DNA of 64,000 nt from Geothermobacter hydrogeniphilus. Lineage in GTDB: Bacteria; Desulfobacterota; Desulfuromonadia; Desulfuromonadales; Geothermobacteraceae. The stretch spans positions 1-64,000 of the forward strand of contig NZ_PPFX01000017.1 in assembly GCF_002898515.1 (NCBI RefSeq), written 5' to 3'. Numbering within the stretch: the stretch's first letter is position 1; every line of letters begins with the position of its first letter. Positions 46,621-55,633 of this stretch are shown here, one piece after another. Position numbers and translations under genes: made by a program. The notes under the pieces are model-generated. The model saw only the letters and a list, made by a program, of their open reading frames with translations, searched no databases and had not been told where the DNA came from.

Positions 46621-47067
46621 CTAACCCGCCAACCGGGCCTTGACCATGTCGCTGACCAGCTTGCCGTCCGCGCGCCCCTTGGTCCTGGCCGTCAATTCCT
46701 TCATCACCCGTCCCATGTCCTTCATTCCCGTCGCGCCGAGCGCAGTGATCGTCTCTTCGACCATGGCCCGGAGATCCGCCTCTTCCAACTGCGCCGGGAG
46801 GAACTCCTGCAGCACCAGAAGTTCAGCCTCTTCCTTTTCAGCCAACTCCAGACGGTCACCGTCACGGAAAGCGGATGCGGCTTCACGGCGCTGCTTGGCC
46901 AGGGTCGCAATGACGCTGATCACCGCCTCGTCATCAAGCGGTCTGCCGATTTCAATCTCCCTGTTCTTGATCGCCGTACGGACCCCGCGAATGGTCGCAA
47001 GGCGCAACGAATCCCTGGCTTTCATAGCGGTCTTCATCGCATCGAGCAATTGATCCTGCAGACTCAT
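46621..47067 (-). CDS. yqeY: GatB/YqeY domain protein
   Basis: A 148-residue helical protein of the YqeY family (related to the GatB tail domain that binds tRNA). Family motifs include ARDSLRLATIRGVRTAIKNREIE (two helices) and LQEFLPAQL, with GMKDMGRVMKEL and GRADGKLVSDMVKARL at the end. Its gene often precedes dnaG-rpoD, usually after rpsU, which is missing here. AAGGAG lies nine bases before the ATG. Confidence 0.92.
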   Translation of the reverse strand: MSLQDQLLDAMKTAMKARDSLRLATIRGVRTAIKNREIEIGRPLDDEAVISVIATLAKQRREAASAFRDGDRLELAEKEEAELLVLQEFLPAQLEEADLRAMVEETITALGATGMKDMGRVMKELTARTKGRADGKLVSDMVKARLAG

Positions 47068-47148
47068 GAGGACAAGCTCCTTCCCTGAGAAGGGGAAATG
47101 CAAACAGGGCGACCGGACAGGCCGGCGCCCAGAGCAAGCGAATTTTAT

Positions 47149-47177
47149 ATGATAAGGTGATGAAATTTATTTTTCAA
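47149..47177 (-). promoter_or_regulatory. Promoter of the yqeY-cvpA-mutS2-dnaG-rpoD operon
   Basis: Minus strand: TTGAAA (47172-47177), 17-base spacer, TATCAT (47149-47154) in an AT-rich stretch about 80 bases before yqeY. Confidence 0.7.
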
Positions 47178-47214
47178 GGGATAGAAGATTATTTCAACCT
47201 AACACAGCCGACAT

Positions 47215-47907
47215 TTATTTGCCGCGAGAGGCCTTCTCTTCAATCCCGGAAAGACCGAACCGCCGACGCAGTTCGGCATAAATCCTTTCCGGCGGCAGGT
47301 CGTAATAACCGAGCAGCACCAGCACATGGAAGAAGAGATCGGCAACCTCGTAGATCACCTCGTCCCTGTCGCCCCCCTTGCCGGCCACAGCGGTCTCGGT
47401 CGCCTCTTCGCCGATCTTGCCGAGGATCTTGTCGAGCCCCTTGTCGAACAGCGACTTGACATAGGATTTTTCCCCGTCGGCCAGCTGTCTGCGTTCCTGA
47501 ATAATATTGTAGAGCGCCTCAAGAATGTCATTGCGGGCATAGAGGGAGGCGGCATCGACCACCTTCCCGCTCGTCTCGACAGTCCGGCCGTCCCATTTGC
47601 GATAAAAGCAGCTGCGCTGGCCGGTGTGACAGGCGGCGCCCTGCTGCTCGACTTTGATCAGCAAACAGTCGTTGTCACAATCGAAGCGAATTTCTTTGAC
47701 CAGCTGGACATGCCCTGAGGATTCGCCCTTCAGCCACTGCTTCCGGCGTGAACGTGAATAGTAGTGGACCTTGCCGGTAGCCAGGGTCTGTTCCACCGCC
47801 TCGGCGTTCATCCAGGCCATCATCAGCACCTCGCTGTTGTCGGCATCCTGGGTGATCGCCGGGATCAGGCCGTTGTCGTCGAATTTCAGTTGTTCGATCA
47901 GGGACAT
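47215..47907 (-). CDS. hisIE: Bifunctional HisIE
   Basis: A 230-residue histidine enzyme with both steps 2 and 3. N-terminal HisI (phosphoribosyl-AMP cyclohydrolase, about 1-120) carries the metal-binding [12 protein letters not shown] and [12 protein letters not shown]-terminal HisE (phosphoribosyl-ATP pyrophosphatase, about 125-225) has [20 protein letters not shown], followed by [14 protein letters not shown]. It is the last gene of the his cluster in transcription order. Confidence 0.96.
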   Translation of the reverse strand: MSLIEQLKFDDNGLIPAITQDADNSEVLMMAWMNAEAVEQTLATGKVHYYSRSRRKQWLKGESSGHVQLVKEIRFDCDNDCLLIKVEQQGAACHTGQRSCFYRKWDGRTVETSGKVVDAASLYARNDILEALYNIIQERRQLADGEKSYVKSLFDKGLDKILGKIGEEATETAVAGKGGDRDEVIYEVADLFFHVLVLLGYYDLPPERIYAELRRRFGLSGIEEKASRGK

Positions 47908-47928
47908 GTGAAAAGCCTTGAGGTTATT

Positions 47929-48120
47929 GCCACCAAGGCGCCAAGATTGCCAAGAAAACCTTTTTCAACGGAGAGGCACTGAGATGGAGAGGGCGCGGAG
48001 AAAGGCATAAGCTCTTTTTGGGGTTTTAAAATCCAAAAGATTTTCTCTCCGGCTCTGCTCCTCTCCGCCTCTCCGTTAAAATGCCTGTGAACTTCTTGGT
48101 GCTCTTGGCGGCTTGGTGGC
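47929..48120. repeat. 192-bp imperfect palindrome between hisF and hisIE
   Basis: Outer arms GCCACCAAGGCGCCAAG and CTTGGCGGCTTGGTGGC. Inner arms AACGGAGAGGC and GCCTCTCCGTT, and a central TTTTGG...CCAAAA hairpin. Same family as 52035-52209. The hisF-hisIE gap is otherwise empty. Confidence 0.85.
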
Positions 48121-48150
48121 TGATAAACTTCTCTGTAGTGAATTCCTCTT

Positions 48151-48918
48151 TTAAATCCGCGCCGGCACGCCGTGCTGTTTCAGGTACTGCTTGCACTCGG
48201 CGATGGTGTATTCCTTGAAGTGGAAAATCGACGCCGCCAGCGCAGCCGAGGCGCCGCCTTCGACCAGTCCCTCACGGATATGTTCGAGGTTGCCGACCCC
48301 GCCCGAGGCGATCACCGGAATCTCGACGGCGTCACTGACCGCGCGGGTCAGCTCGATATCATAACCATCTTTGGTGCCGTCACAGTCCATCGAGGTCAGC
48401 AGGATCTCGCCGCTGCCGCAGGCTTCCATCTTCCGCGCCCACGCGATGACGTCGATGCCGGTCGACTTGCGGCCGCCGTGAGTGTAGACCTCCCAGCGCC
48501 GCGGATCGGACCCCTCCACCCGGCGGGCATCGATCGCCACCACGATACACTGGCTGCCGAAGCGTTTCGCGGCCTCCCTGACAAACTCGGGATTGAAGAC
48601 CGCCGCAGTGTTGATCGACACCTTGTCGGCTCCGGCGTTGAGCATCCTACGCACGTCGTCGCAGGTACGGATACCGCCACCGACGGTGAGCGGCATAAAC
48701 ACCCGCTCGGCGGTGCGCCGCACCACGTCGACGATGGTATCGCGATTGTCGCTCGAAGCGGTGATATCGAGAAACGTCAGTTCATCGGCGCCCTGCGCGT
48801 CATAGGCCTCGGCCGCCTCGACCGGATCACCGGCGTCGCGCAAACCGACGAACCGGACTCCCTTGACGACCCGGCCGTCCTTGACGTCGAGGCAGGGAAT
48901 GATGCGTTTGGTCAGCAT
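48151..48918 (-). CDS. hisF: Imidazole glycerol phosphate synthase cyclase subunit HisF
   Basis: A 255-residue beta/alpha barrel enzyme that, with HisH, makes imidazole glycerol phosphate and AICAR. The catalytic Asp residues are in [15 protein letters not shown] (Asp11) and [13 protein letters not shown] (Asp131). The phosphate site is [11 protein letters not shown]. Length and ends are normal. Confidence 0.97.
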   Translation of the reverse strand: MLTKRIIPCLDVKDGRVVKGVRFVGLRDAGDPVEAAEAYDAQGADELTFLDITASSDNRDTIVDVVRRTAERVFMPLTVGGGIRTCDDVRRMLNAGADKVSINTAAVFNPEFVREAAKRFGSQCIVVAIDARRVEGSDPRRWEVYTHGGRKSTGIDVIAWARKMEACGSGEILLTSMDCDGTKDGYDIELTRAVSDAVEIPVIASGGVGNLEHIREGLVEGGASAALAASIFHFKEYTIAECKQYLKQHGVPARI

Positions 48919-48936
48919 AGAAAACTTCCTGAAATC

Positions 48937-49013
48937 GGCTAAGGGCGAATGGCCAAGGGCCGAGGGGAAACCCGGTTTTTCCTTTCACCCTTAGCCCTTT
49001 GCCTTTTGCCGCT
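48937..49013. repeat. 77-bp imperfect palindrome of the GGCTAAGGGC type
   Basis: Left arm GGCTAAGGGCGAATGGCC, right arm ending CCCTTAGCCCTTTGCC, centre near AACCCGGTTTTTCC. It stands between hisF and the toxin-antitoxin pair. Confidence 0.75.
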
Positions 49014-49083
49014 GTTAAAAATCGAAATCGGCCTCACGCCCGTTCGCTTCGCTCTCTCAAGTCCGCAGAGGACGCACAGCAAA

Positions 49084-49398
49084 TCAGTTGGTTTTTCTTT
49101 CGTTTGCCAGCAGGAACTTTCGCAGGTCCTGCTCCTGGCGCATGACGTGGAGGATAAAGACCTGTTCTCCTTCGATCCGATAGAAGATGCGGCAAGGAGA
49201 CACGACAACTTCGCGGTAGTTCAAGCCTTTCAGCTCCGACGGAAATCGGCCCGACTCCGGGTAGTTTTCCAGTCGCGCAACCTTATCGAACACAGCCTGA
49301 ACCAGGCTCTTCGACGCTGGCAGGTTGTCGAGGGCGATATAGTCGGCAATCTCTTCCAGTTCGTCCAACGCCGGATCGGTCCAGACTATTTCAGCCAT
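49084..49398 (-). CDS. RelE/ParE-family toxin
   Basis: A 104-residue toxin with the ParE fold: MAEIVWTDPALDELEEIADY, then LENYPESGRFPSEL and YREVVVSPCRIFYRIEG. ParE types poison DNA gyrase; RelE types cut mRNA, and the sequence favours ParE but does not settle it. Its start overlaps the antitoxin gene by 13 bases. The pair interrupts the his cluster. Confidence 0.9.
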   Translation of the reverse strand: MAEIVWTDPALDELEEIADYIALDNLPASKSLVQAVFDKVARLENYPESGRFPSELKGLNYREVVVSPCRIFYRIEGEQVFILHVMRQEQDLRKFLLANERKTN

Positions 49399-49646
49399 TT
49401 GTGCATCTTCTCGCGCGCTTCACCGTGACTGAGTGTGCGCCCTTCGAGAATCGCTCGTTCTCCTTTTGCGATCCCCTCCAGAATCTGCATGCGCCGCTGC
49501 ATCAACTCGTAATCGGCAACATCAACCAGGTAGGCCGACGGCCGGCCGTGCTCGGTAATCAGCACCGGTTCCTTCGACTCATGCAGATCGGCCAGAATCT
49601 TCGTCGCTTGCCGTTTCAGATTGGTAACCAGTTCAACTTTCATCAT
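49386..49646 (-). CDS. Phd/YefM-family antitoxin
   Basis: An 86-residue antitoxin with the Phd/YefM DNA-binding N-terminus (VTNLKRQATKILADLHESKE, PVLITEHGRPSAYLVDV) and a C-terminal toxin-binding tail. It neutralises the ParE-type toxin encoded next and usually represses the operon. Two adjacent ATG codons (49646 and 49643) are possible starts. Confidence 0.9.
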   Translation of the reverse strand: MMKVELVTNLKRQATKILADLHESKEPVLITEHGRPSAYLVDVADYELMQRRMQILEGIAKGERAILEGRTLSHGEAREKMHKWLK

Positions 49647-49675
49647 CTGCTCCGTTGCGAGAGAAAAGTGTCACT

Positions 49676-49684
49676 ATTGTATCA
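49676..49684 (-). promoter_or_regulatory. Extended -10 promoter of the toxin-antitoxin pair
   Basis: Minus strand TGA-TACAAT, 30 bases before the antitoxin start; no clear -35. It gives the pair its own transcription inside the his cluster. Confidence 0.45.
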
Positions 49685-49771
49685 CCAGTCTTTAAAACAA
49701 GCTACAATGAACACACCGCACACGCTGCTGAGACTCTGGCCGGGAGTCTACAATGCCAGACAACCTTTCTG

Positions 49772-50500
49772 TCAGCGCCCCCTGGTCAGTGCCACCGCCT
49801 CGCGCAGGTCAAGCGCCCCGGAGTAGATCGCCTTGCCGGTGATCACCCCGGTGACCCCTGAGGACTCGATCGCCATCAGCCGGCGGATGTCGTCGAGGGA
49901 GGAGAGCCCGCCGGAAGCGATGACCGGGATGCTGATCGACTCGGCGAGATTCTTGGTCGCCTCGATGTTCGGGCCCTGCATCATGCCGTCACGGGCGATG
50001 TCGGTATAGATGATTGCGGTCACGCCGAAGCCCTCCATCTCCCTGGCCATCTCGGTCGCCTGCTTCCCGGTCACGTCGGCCCAGCCGCGCACCGCCACCA
50101 GGCCGTCCCTGGCGTCGATGCCGACCACGATCCGGCCGGGAAACTTTCTGCAGGCCTCGGCGACCAGCGCCGGATTTTCCTTGGCGACGGTGCCGAGAAT
50201 AACCCGGTCGATGCCGAGTTCAAGATAGGCCTCGATGGTCTCCAGGTCACGGATGCCGCCGCCCAGCTCACTGGGAATATCGATCGCCTCGACAATCGCC
50301 CGGATCGCCGCTTTATTTTTCGGCACGCCGGCAAAAGCGCCGTCGAGGTCGACGATATGCAGCAGCTCACCGCCCTGCTCCTGCCACTGCCGCGCCTGGG
50401 CAGCCGGGTCGTCGCTGTAGACGGTGTCCTTCTCCATCAGCCCCTGTTCCAGACGGACGCATTTGCCTTCTTTCAAATCAATCGCGGGTAGGATGATCAT
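49772..50500 (-). CDS. hisA: HisA, ProFAR isomerase
   Basis: A 242-residue beta/alpha barrel that isomerises ProFAR to PRFAR. The start [20 protein letters not shown] has the catalytic Asp8. [14 protein letters not shown] holds the second Asp near residue 129, and the phosphate-binding [10 protein letters not shown] is present. ATG at 50500 has AAGG eight bases upstream. Separated from hisF by the toxin-antitoxin pair. Confidence 0.97.
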   Translation of the reverse strand: MIILPAIDLKEGKCVRLEQGLMEKDTVYSDDPAAQARQWQEQGGELLHIVDLDGAFAGVPKNKAAIRAIVEAIDIPSELGGGIRDLETIEAYLELGIDRVILGTVAKENPALVAEACRKFPGRIVVGIDARDGLVAVRGWADVTGKQATEMAREMEGFGVTAIIYTDIARDGMMQGPNIEATKNLAESISIPVIASGGLSSLDDIRRLMAIESSGVTGVITGKAIYSGALDLREAVALTRGR

Positions 50501-50520
50501 TGAAAAACCTTTGAAAATCC

Positions 50521-50622
50521 ACCACGAAGGCACGAAGGACACGAAGAAAAGCCAGGGGTTAACCCTAAAAAGCCTTTATTCTATTCTTCTGATTCTCTTC
50601 GTGCCCTTCGCGGCTTCGTGGT
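50521..50622. repeat. 102-bp palindromic element of the ACGAAGGCACGAAG type
   Basis: Left arm ACCACGAAGGCACGAAGG, right arm CCTTCGCGGCTTCGTGGT, centre near GGGGTTAACCC. It fills the hisH-hisA gap. This motif is widespread in bacterial genomes. Confidence 0.85.
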
Positions 50623-50633
50623 TGCTTCTGTTT

Positions 50634-51257
50634 TTACAGTTCGCCGAAGTTTTTGAAAATCTTCAGCCCCACCGCCTGGCTCTTCTCGGGATGGAACTGG
50701 GTCGCCATAATGTTGTCATGCAGGATCGAGGCGCAGAACTCGATCTCGCCGTAACGACAGCCGGCGGCGACATCGTCGTCATTGGCGGCCCGGCAATAGT
50801 ATGAATGGACAAAATAGACGAAACTTTCGTTTTCCACCCCGGTAAAGAGCGGCGACGGTTTCTTCAGCAGCAGGTTGTTCCAGCCCATGTGCGGAACCTT
50901 GAGGCGCTCGCCGTTCTCGACCATTCCCGAAGGGAAACGCACCACCCGACCGGGGATCAGTCCCAGTCCCCGGTGGCGGCCGAACTCCTCGCTCTCATCG
51001 AACAGCATCTGCATGCCGACACAGATGCCGAGCAGCGGCTTGCCGCTTTCCACATGGGCAAGAAGAGGCGCGACGAAGCCGCCCTTTTTCAGGTTGGCGA
51101 TACAGTCGGCGAAAGCGCCGACACCCGGCAGCACCAGCTTGTCGGCACTGGCGATATCCGCCGGATCGGCACTGACTCTGGCCGCGAAGCCGAGCGACTC
51201 AAAGGCTTTCTCGACACTGCGCAGGTTGCCCATTTCATAGTCAATAATATTAATCAT
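50634..51257 (-). CDS. hisH: HisH, glutamine amidotransferase subunit of IGP synthase
   Basis: A 207-residue class I glutaminase that feeds ammonia to HisF. Nucleophile Cys79 in LLGICVGMQMLF, and the His-Glu pair in ATQFHPEKS near residue 188. The start MINIIDYEMGNLRS is typical, though the ribosome site is weak. Its partner hisF lies beyond hisA and the toxin-antitoxin pair. Confidence 0.96.
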   Translation of the reverse strand: MINIIDYEMGNLRSVEKAFESLGFAARVSADPADIASADKLVLPGVGAFADCIANLKKGGFVAPLLAHVESGKPLLGICVGMQMLFDESEEFGRHRGLGLIPGRVVRFPSGMVENGERLKVPHMGWNNLLLKKPSPLFTGVENESFVYFVHSYYCRAANDDDVAAGCRYGEIEFCASILHDNIMATQFHPEKSQAVGLKIFKNFGEL

Positions 51258-51293
51258 TTTGCTAGTTTCATGTAACAAACTGTCCATGGCTAA

Positions 51294-51402
51294 GTAAAAA
51301 TTGCGTCCAGCAAGGCGTAGACGGGAACCGGGGGCGAAGACATACACCAGTATGTCGAGTTCTCGTTTCCCGGCTGCAACACAGCGGGACGGAACTTTTT
51401 AC
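51294..51402. repeat. CAAGGCG-hairpin-GCAAC family element between hisB and hisH
   Basis: Inverted ends GTAAAAATTGCGTCC and GGACGGAACTTTTTAC. Core with CAAGGCG, hairpin GACATACACCAGTATGTC and GCAACACAGC. Confidence 0.8.
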
Positions 51403-51409
51403 GACGCCA

Positions 51410-51997
51410 TTATTCCAGCTTGCCCTTGCTCGACAGCACCCCGTCGATGCGCGGATCAAGCCCGCAGGCCTCGTCGAGAGCGCGGGCGAAAGACTTGAAG
51501 ATCGCCTCGATGATGTGATGCAGGTTGTCGCCGTAGGCGAGGTTGACATGGACATTGACCCCGCCGTGGTTGCAGAAGGCGGTGAAAAATTCCTCGACCA
51601 GTTCGGTCTCGAAATTGCCGACCTGCGCCTTGGGAATATCGACGTTGAAAACCAGGTGCGGCCGACCGGAAAAGTCGAGAATCACCGAGGCCAGCGACTC
51701 GTGCATCGGCATGGTGCCGCGTCCGTAGCGACGGATGCCGGTCTTGTCGCCGAGCGCCTGCTTGAAGGCCTCGCCGAGAGCGATGCCGACATCCTCCACC
51801 GTGTGGTGGGCGTCGATCTCCAGGTCGCCATGGGCCGCCACCCGCAGGTCAAAAAAACCGTGGCGGGCAATCTGCACCAGCATATGGTCGAAGAACGGCA
51901 CCCCCGTGTCGACGGCATGCTCACCGCGGCCGTCGAGGGTCAGCTCGATGCGGATTTCGGTTTCATTGGTCTTGCGGTTGATAGTTGCCTTGCGCAT
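51410..51997 (-). CDS. hisB: HisB, imidazoleglycerol-phosphate dehydratase
   Basis: A 195-residue monofunctional dehydratase (no HisN phosphatase domain). Manganese-binding motifs are [48 protein letters not shown] and [15 protein letters not shown]. Starts at the ATG 51997. The histidinol-phosphate phosphatase is not in this window. Confidence 0.97.
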   Translation of the reverse strand: MRKATINRKTNETEIRIELTLDGRGEHAVDTGVPFFDHMLVQIARHGFFDLRVAAHGDLEIDAHHTVEDVGIALGEAFKQALGDKTGIRRYGRGTMPMHESLASVILDFSGRPHLVFNVDIPKAQVGNFETELVEEFFTAFCNHGGVNVHVNLAYGDNLHHIIEAIFKSFARALDEACGLDPRIDGVLSSKGKLE

Positions 51998-52034
51998 GGG
52001 TGTCTCCCGGGATCAACAGGACAAAATCGTTTTT

Positions 52035-52209
52035 GCCGCCAAGGCGCCAAGCGCGCCAAAAAAACCTTTTTAACGGAGAGCCGCTGAGCGGGAGAGGGCA
52101 CAGAGAAAATCAAAGGCTGTTTTGGGTTTTAAAATCCAAAAGATTTTCTTTCTGTTTCCGTCCCTCTCCGTCTCTCCGTTAAATGATTTTTTGACCTTCT
52201 TGGCGGCCT
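52035..52209. repeat. 175-bp imperfect palindrome between hisD and hisB
   Basis: Outer arms GCCGCCAAGGCGCCAAG and CTTCTTGGCGGCCTG. Inner arms AACGGAGAG and CTCTCCGTT, centre TTTTGGG...CCAAAAGA. Related to 47929-48120, with which it shares the AAAATCCAAAAGATTTTCT centre. Confidence 0.85.
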
Positions 52210-52219
52210 GCGATTCCAG

Positions 52220-53518
52220 TCAGTCTTTGTTCTTCAGTCGTTTGCTCACCGACTTCGCGTGTGCCTCCAGGCCTTCCAGCATGGCGATCCGTTCGATGGC
52301 GCCGCCGAGGCGTTCGAGCCCCGCCCGCGAAAAGGAGACGATACTCGACTTCTTGACGTAGTCATCGAGCGAGAGCGGCGAGAAAAAGCGCGCCGTGCCC
52401 CCGGTCGGCAGGGTGTGGTTGGGCCCGGCCAGGTAGTCGCCGGCCGCTTCCGGGGTGTGGTGACCCATGAAGATGGCCCCGGCGTGGCGGATCCGCGGCA
52501 GCAGGCCGAAGGGATCGGCGACCGCCAGTTCCAGGTGCTCCGGCGCGATGCGATTGGAAAATGCCGCCGCCTCATCGAGGTCGCGGGCAACGATGATCGC
52601 CCCGTAATTATCGATTGAGCAGCGGGCGATGGTCTCGCGCGTCAGTTCGGAAAGCTGACGATCGACCTCGGCCGCGACCGCCGCCGCCATCTCCCGGCAG
52701 GTGGTCACCAGCACCGCCGAGGCGAGTTCGTCATGTTCCGCCTGGCTGAGCAGATCGGCGGCGATATGCGCGGCTTCGCCGCTGCCGTCGTTGATCACCA
52801 GGATTTCACTCGGTCCGGCGATCATATCGATATCGACCTGGCCGAAAACCAGCTTCTTGGCGGTCGCGACATAGATATTGCCCGGGCCGGTGATCTTGTC
52901 GACCCGCGGCACACTCTCGGTGCCGTACGCCAACGCGGCTACCGCCTGGGCGCCGCCAACCCGGAAGATGCGATCGACACCGGCGATTCGCGCCGCCGCC
53001 AGGACGTGCGGATTGGCCACCCCGTCCGGCATCGGCACGGTCATGATCACCTCACCGACCCCGGCCACCTTCGCCGGCACGGCATTCATCAGCACCGAGG
53101 AGGGATAGGCGGCCTTGCCGCCCGGCACGTAAATGCCGACCCGGTCCAGGGGGCGCACCAGCTGGCCGACCAGCAGATCCTCCTCGTCGGTCGAAAGCCA
53201 GGTCTCCTGCTTCTGCTTGCGGTGGTAGACGGCGATCCGTTCCGCGGCCAGCTTCAGGTCGGCGTAGGCCTGCGGATCGACCGCCGCGCAGGCGGCCTCG
53301 ATTTCATCCTCGCTCACCTCAACGTTGCCGGCGTCGAGCTGCAGACGGTCGAAGCGGGCGGTCAGTTCGAAAAGCGCGGCATCGCCTTCCCGACGAACAT
53401 CGGCAATGATCTGCTTGACCGTCTGTTCAATCCCCGCGGGGATTTCCTCGGCCCGCTGTTCGATCTTGCGGAAAGCCTCGTCAAACCCCGCATCGGCAAA
53501 TTTTAAAATCCGCATCAT
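52220..53518 (-). CDS. hisD: Histidinol dehydrogenase
   Basis: A 432-residue zinc enzyme oxidising histidinol to histidine in two NAD-dependent steps. Conserved PLDRVGIYVPGGKAAYPSS, DMIAGPSEILVI, LSQAEHDELASA (zinc ligands Gln/His) and the catalytic IAPEHLELAV. The C-terminal zinc-binding HHTPEAAGDYLAGPNHTLPT (in two parts) is present. CAGGAG precedes the start at 53518. Confidence 0.97.
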   Translation of the reverse strand: MMRILKFADAGFDEAFRKIEQRAEEIPAGIEQTVKQIIADVRREGDAALFELTARFDRLQLDAGNVEVSEDEIEAACAAVDPQAYADLKLAAERIAVYHRKQKQETWLSTDEEDLLVGQLVRPLDRVGIYVPGGKAAYPSSVLMNAVPAKVAGVGEVIMTVPMPDGVANPHVLAAARIAGVDRIFRVGGAQAVAALAYGTESVPRVDKITGPGNIYVATAKKLVFGQVDIDMIAGPSEILVINDGSGEAAHIAADLLSQAEHDELASAVLVTTCREMAAAVAAEVDRQLSELTRETIARCSIDNYGAIIVARDLDEAAAFSNRIAPEHLELAVADPFGLLPRIRHAGAIFMGHHTPEAAGDYLAGPNHTLPTGGTARFFSPLSLDDYVKKSSIVSFSRAGLERLGGAIERIAMLEGLEAHAKSVSKRLKNKD

Positions 53519-53561
53519 TGACTCGCTCCTGAAGTGTCTTTCCCAGAGCCGCACACCCGGT

Positions 53562-54227
53562 TTATGGCGATATCCGCACCTCGTCGGCGATGACCGCCTC
53601 AAGATCGGCGATGATCCGGCTGATGCGGCGATGCTTGGTTTTCAGACCGGCGCGGTTGACAATCAGCCGGGTGGTAATCTCGGCGATGGTTTCGACCTCG
53701 ACCATGTTGTTGGCCTTGAGGGTGCCGCCGGTCGAGACCAGGTCGACGATCCGCTCGGCAAGCCCGACCAGCGGCGCCAGCTCAATCGAACCGTAGAGCT
53801 TGATCAGTTCCACCTGAATGCCTTTGGCGGCAAAATAACGTTCGGTGATATTGGGATACTTGGTCGCCACCCGGATATGCGACCAGTTGGAGGGGTCATC
53901 TTCGCCACGCAGCGCTTTCGGTTCGGCAACCACCATCCGACAATAGCCGAATTTCAGATCGAGCGGCTCGTAAAGATCCTTGCCCTGCTCCAGCAGGGTG
54001 TCCTTGCCGACCACCCCGAGGTCCGCGCAGCCGTACTCGACATAGGTCGGCACATCGGTGGCCCGCACCGCCATGAAACGGAATTTCTGCTGCGGATTTT
54101 CGAAGACCAGCTTGCGGGTCCCCTTTTCATTCATCTCCGGGCAGGTGATACCGATCCGGCCGAACAACTCCATCGAGTCCTGCATGATCCGCCCCTTGGG
54201 AAGGGCGAAGGTGATCCAGTCGCTCAT
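53562..54227 (-). CDS. hisG: ATP phosphoribosyltransferase HisG, short form
   Basis: A 221-residue catalytic subunit of the first histidine step. FALPKGRIMQDSMELF, DLGVVGKDTLLE and the PRPP-binding DLVSTGGTLKANNM are present. The C-terminal regulatory domain of the roughly 300-residue long form is absent, so a HisZ partner is needed; none is in this window. It is the first his gene after murA in transcription order. Confidence 0.96.
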   Translation of the reverse strand: MSDWITFALPKGRIMQDSMELFGRIGITCPEMNEKGTRKLVFENPQQKFRFMAVRATDVPTYVEYGCADLGVVGKDTLLEQGKDLYEPLDLKFGYCRMVVAEPKALRGEDDPSNWSHIRVATKYPNITERYFAAKGIQVELIKLYGSIELAPLVGLAERIVDLVSTGGTLKANNMVEVETIAEITTRLIVNRAGLKTKHRRISRIIADLEAVIADEVRISP

Positions 54228-54313
54228 GATTCTCAAATCCTGTCAACGAACATGAAGTGTTCAATCTAACTTGAAATCAGCCTGTTTGGCAAACGGGACA
54301 ACGGGCAGGTCCA

Positions 54314-55570
54314 TCAAGACTCCTTGACCCGGCGGATCTCCGCCCCCAACCCGGCCAACTTCTCCTCAATCCGTTCGTAACCCCGGTCAAGGTGGTAGAT
54401 GCGGGAAATACGGGTGGTGTTCTCGGCTGCCAGACCGGCAACGATCAGCGAAGCGCTGGCGCGCAGGTCGGTCGCCATCACCGGGGCCCCGCACAGGCCG
54501 TCCATCCCCCTGACGGTCGCGGCATGGCCGTCGACACTGATGTCCGCCCCCATGCGCTGCAGTTCGCAGACATGCATGAAACGATTCTCGAAGACATTCT
54601 CGCTGATCACGCTGGTACCGTCGGCCAGGCACATCAGGGCCATGAACTGGGCCTGCATATCGGTCGGAAAACCGGGATGCGGACTGGTCTTGATCGAAAC
54701 CGCCCGCAGCCGTTCGGGGCCGCGAACCCGCAGGCCGTCCGCCTCGGCAACAATTTCAACACCAGCCTCGCGCAACTTGGCGAGCAACGCCTCAAGATGT
54801 TCGGCACGAGCGCCATGAACCAGCACATCACCACCGGTGACCGCCGCGGCGGCGAGAAAGGTTCCGGCCTCGATGCGGTCGGGCATGGTGCAATGCTCGT
54901 AGGGAGCAAGGTCATCCGCCCCCTGAATATGAATGGTATCACTGCCGGCGCCTTCGATCCGGGCCCCCATCTTGACCAGGGCCTCGGCCAGATCGATGAT
55001 CTCCGGCTCCCGGGCGGCATTTTCAAGCACCGTTTCGCCTTCAGCCAGAGCGGCGGCCATCAACAGATTCTCGGTTCCGGTCACTGTCGGGATATCAAGA
55101 TAGATGCGCGCCCCCTTGAGCCGTTCGGCGCGCGCCTCGACATAGCCGTGATCAAGGGTGATTTCAGCACCCATCGCCTCCAGCCCTTTCAGGTGCAGAT
55201 TGATCGGCCGGGCACCGATGGCACAGCCGCCGGGAAGACTCACCCGCGCGTGACCGAAGCGGGCGGTCAGCGGGCCCAGGGCGAGAACCGAGGCACGCAT
55301 GGTCTTGACCAGCTCATAGGGCGCCTCAACCGACACCAAGCCGCGGGTGTCGATCCGCAGGGCAGAACCCTCCCGCTCGACTTCGGCGCCGAAAATTTCC
55401 AGTAATTTGCCGACGGTGGCGATATCGCGCAACTGTGGAACGTTGCCGAGCCGGCTTTCGCCGGAAGCCAGCAAGGTGGCAAACAGCAGCGGCAGGGCGG
55501 CATTCTTGGCGCCACTGACATCGATTTCACCTCGCAGCGGTCGCCCACCCTTGATTTCGATCTGGTCCAT
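54314..55570 (-). CDS. murA: UDP-GlcNAc 1-carboxyvinyltransferase
   Basis: A 418-residue MurA that transfers enolpyruvate from PEP to UDP-GlcNAc in the first committed step of peptidoglycan synthesis. Lys22 in SGAKNAALP and Cys116 in the catalytic loop [11 protein letters not shown] (the fosfomycin target) are present. The murA-hisG order is common in related genomes. Length is normal. Confidence 0.97.
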   Translation of the reverse strand: MDQIEIKGGRPLRGEIDVSGAKNAALPLLFATLLASGESRLGNVPQLRDIATVGKLLEIFGAEVEREGSALRIDTRGLVSVEAPYELVKTMRASVLALGPLTARFGHARVSLPGGCAIGARPINLHLKGLEAMGAEITLDHGYVEARAERLKGARIYLDIPTVTGTENLLMAAALAEGETVLENAAREPEIIDLAEALVKMGARIEGAGSDTIHIQGADDLAPYEHCTMPDRIEAGTFLAAAAVTGGDVLVHGARAEHLEALLAKLREAGVEIVAEADGLRVRGPERLRAVSIKTSPHPGFPTDMQAQFMALMCLADGTSVISENVFENRFMHVCELQRMGADISVDGHAATVRGMDGLCGAPVMATDLRASASLIVAGLAAENTTRISRIYHLDRGYERIEEKLAGLGAEIRRVKES

Positions 55571-55633
55571 AGGATTAAAGCGGGTGTCGGGCTCCAGGCA
55601 CTGGGCGCCGGGCTTTCTTCACCCCGATTCCTT

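Noticed and set aside
48000-48060. rRNA or tRNA-like structure in the his intergenic palindrome
   Set aside because: The folding is explained by nested inverted repeats; no conserved RNA signature is present.
55571-55633. A GGCTCCAGGCACTGGGCGCCGGGC-like fragment between prmC and murA as another palindromic element
   Set aside because: It resembles known dispersed repeats but is too short and has no clear second arm.
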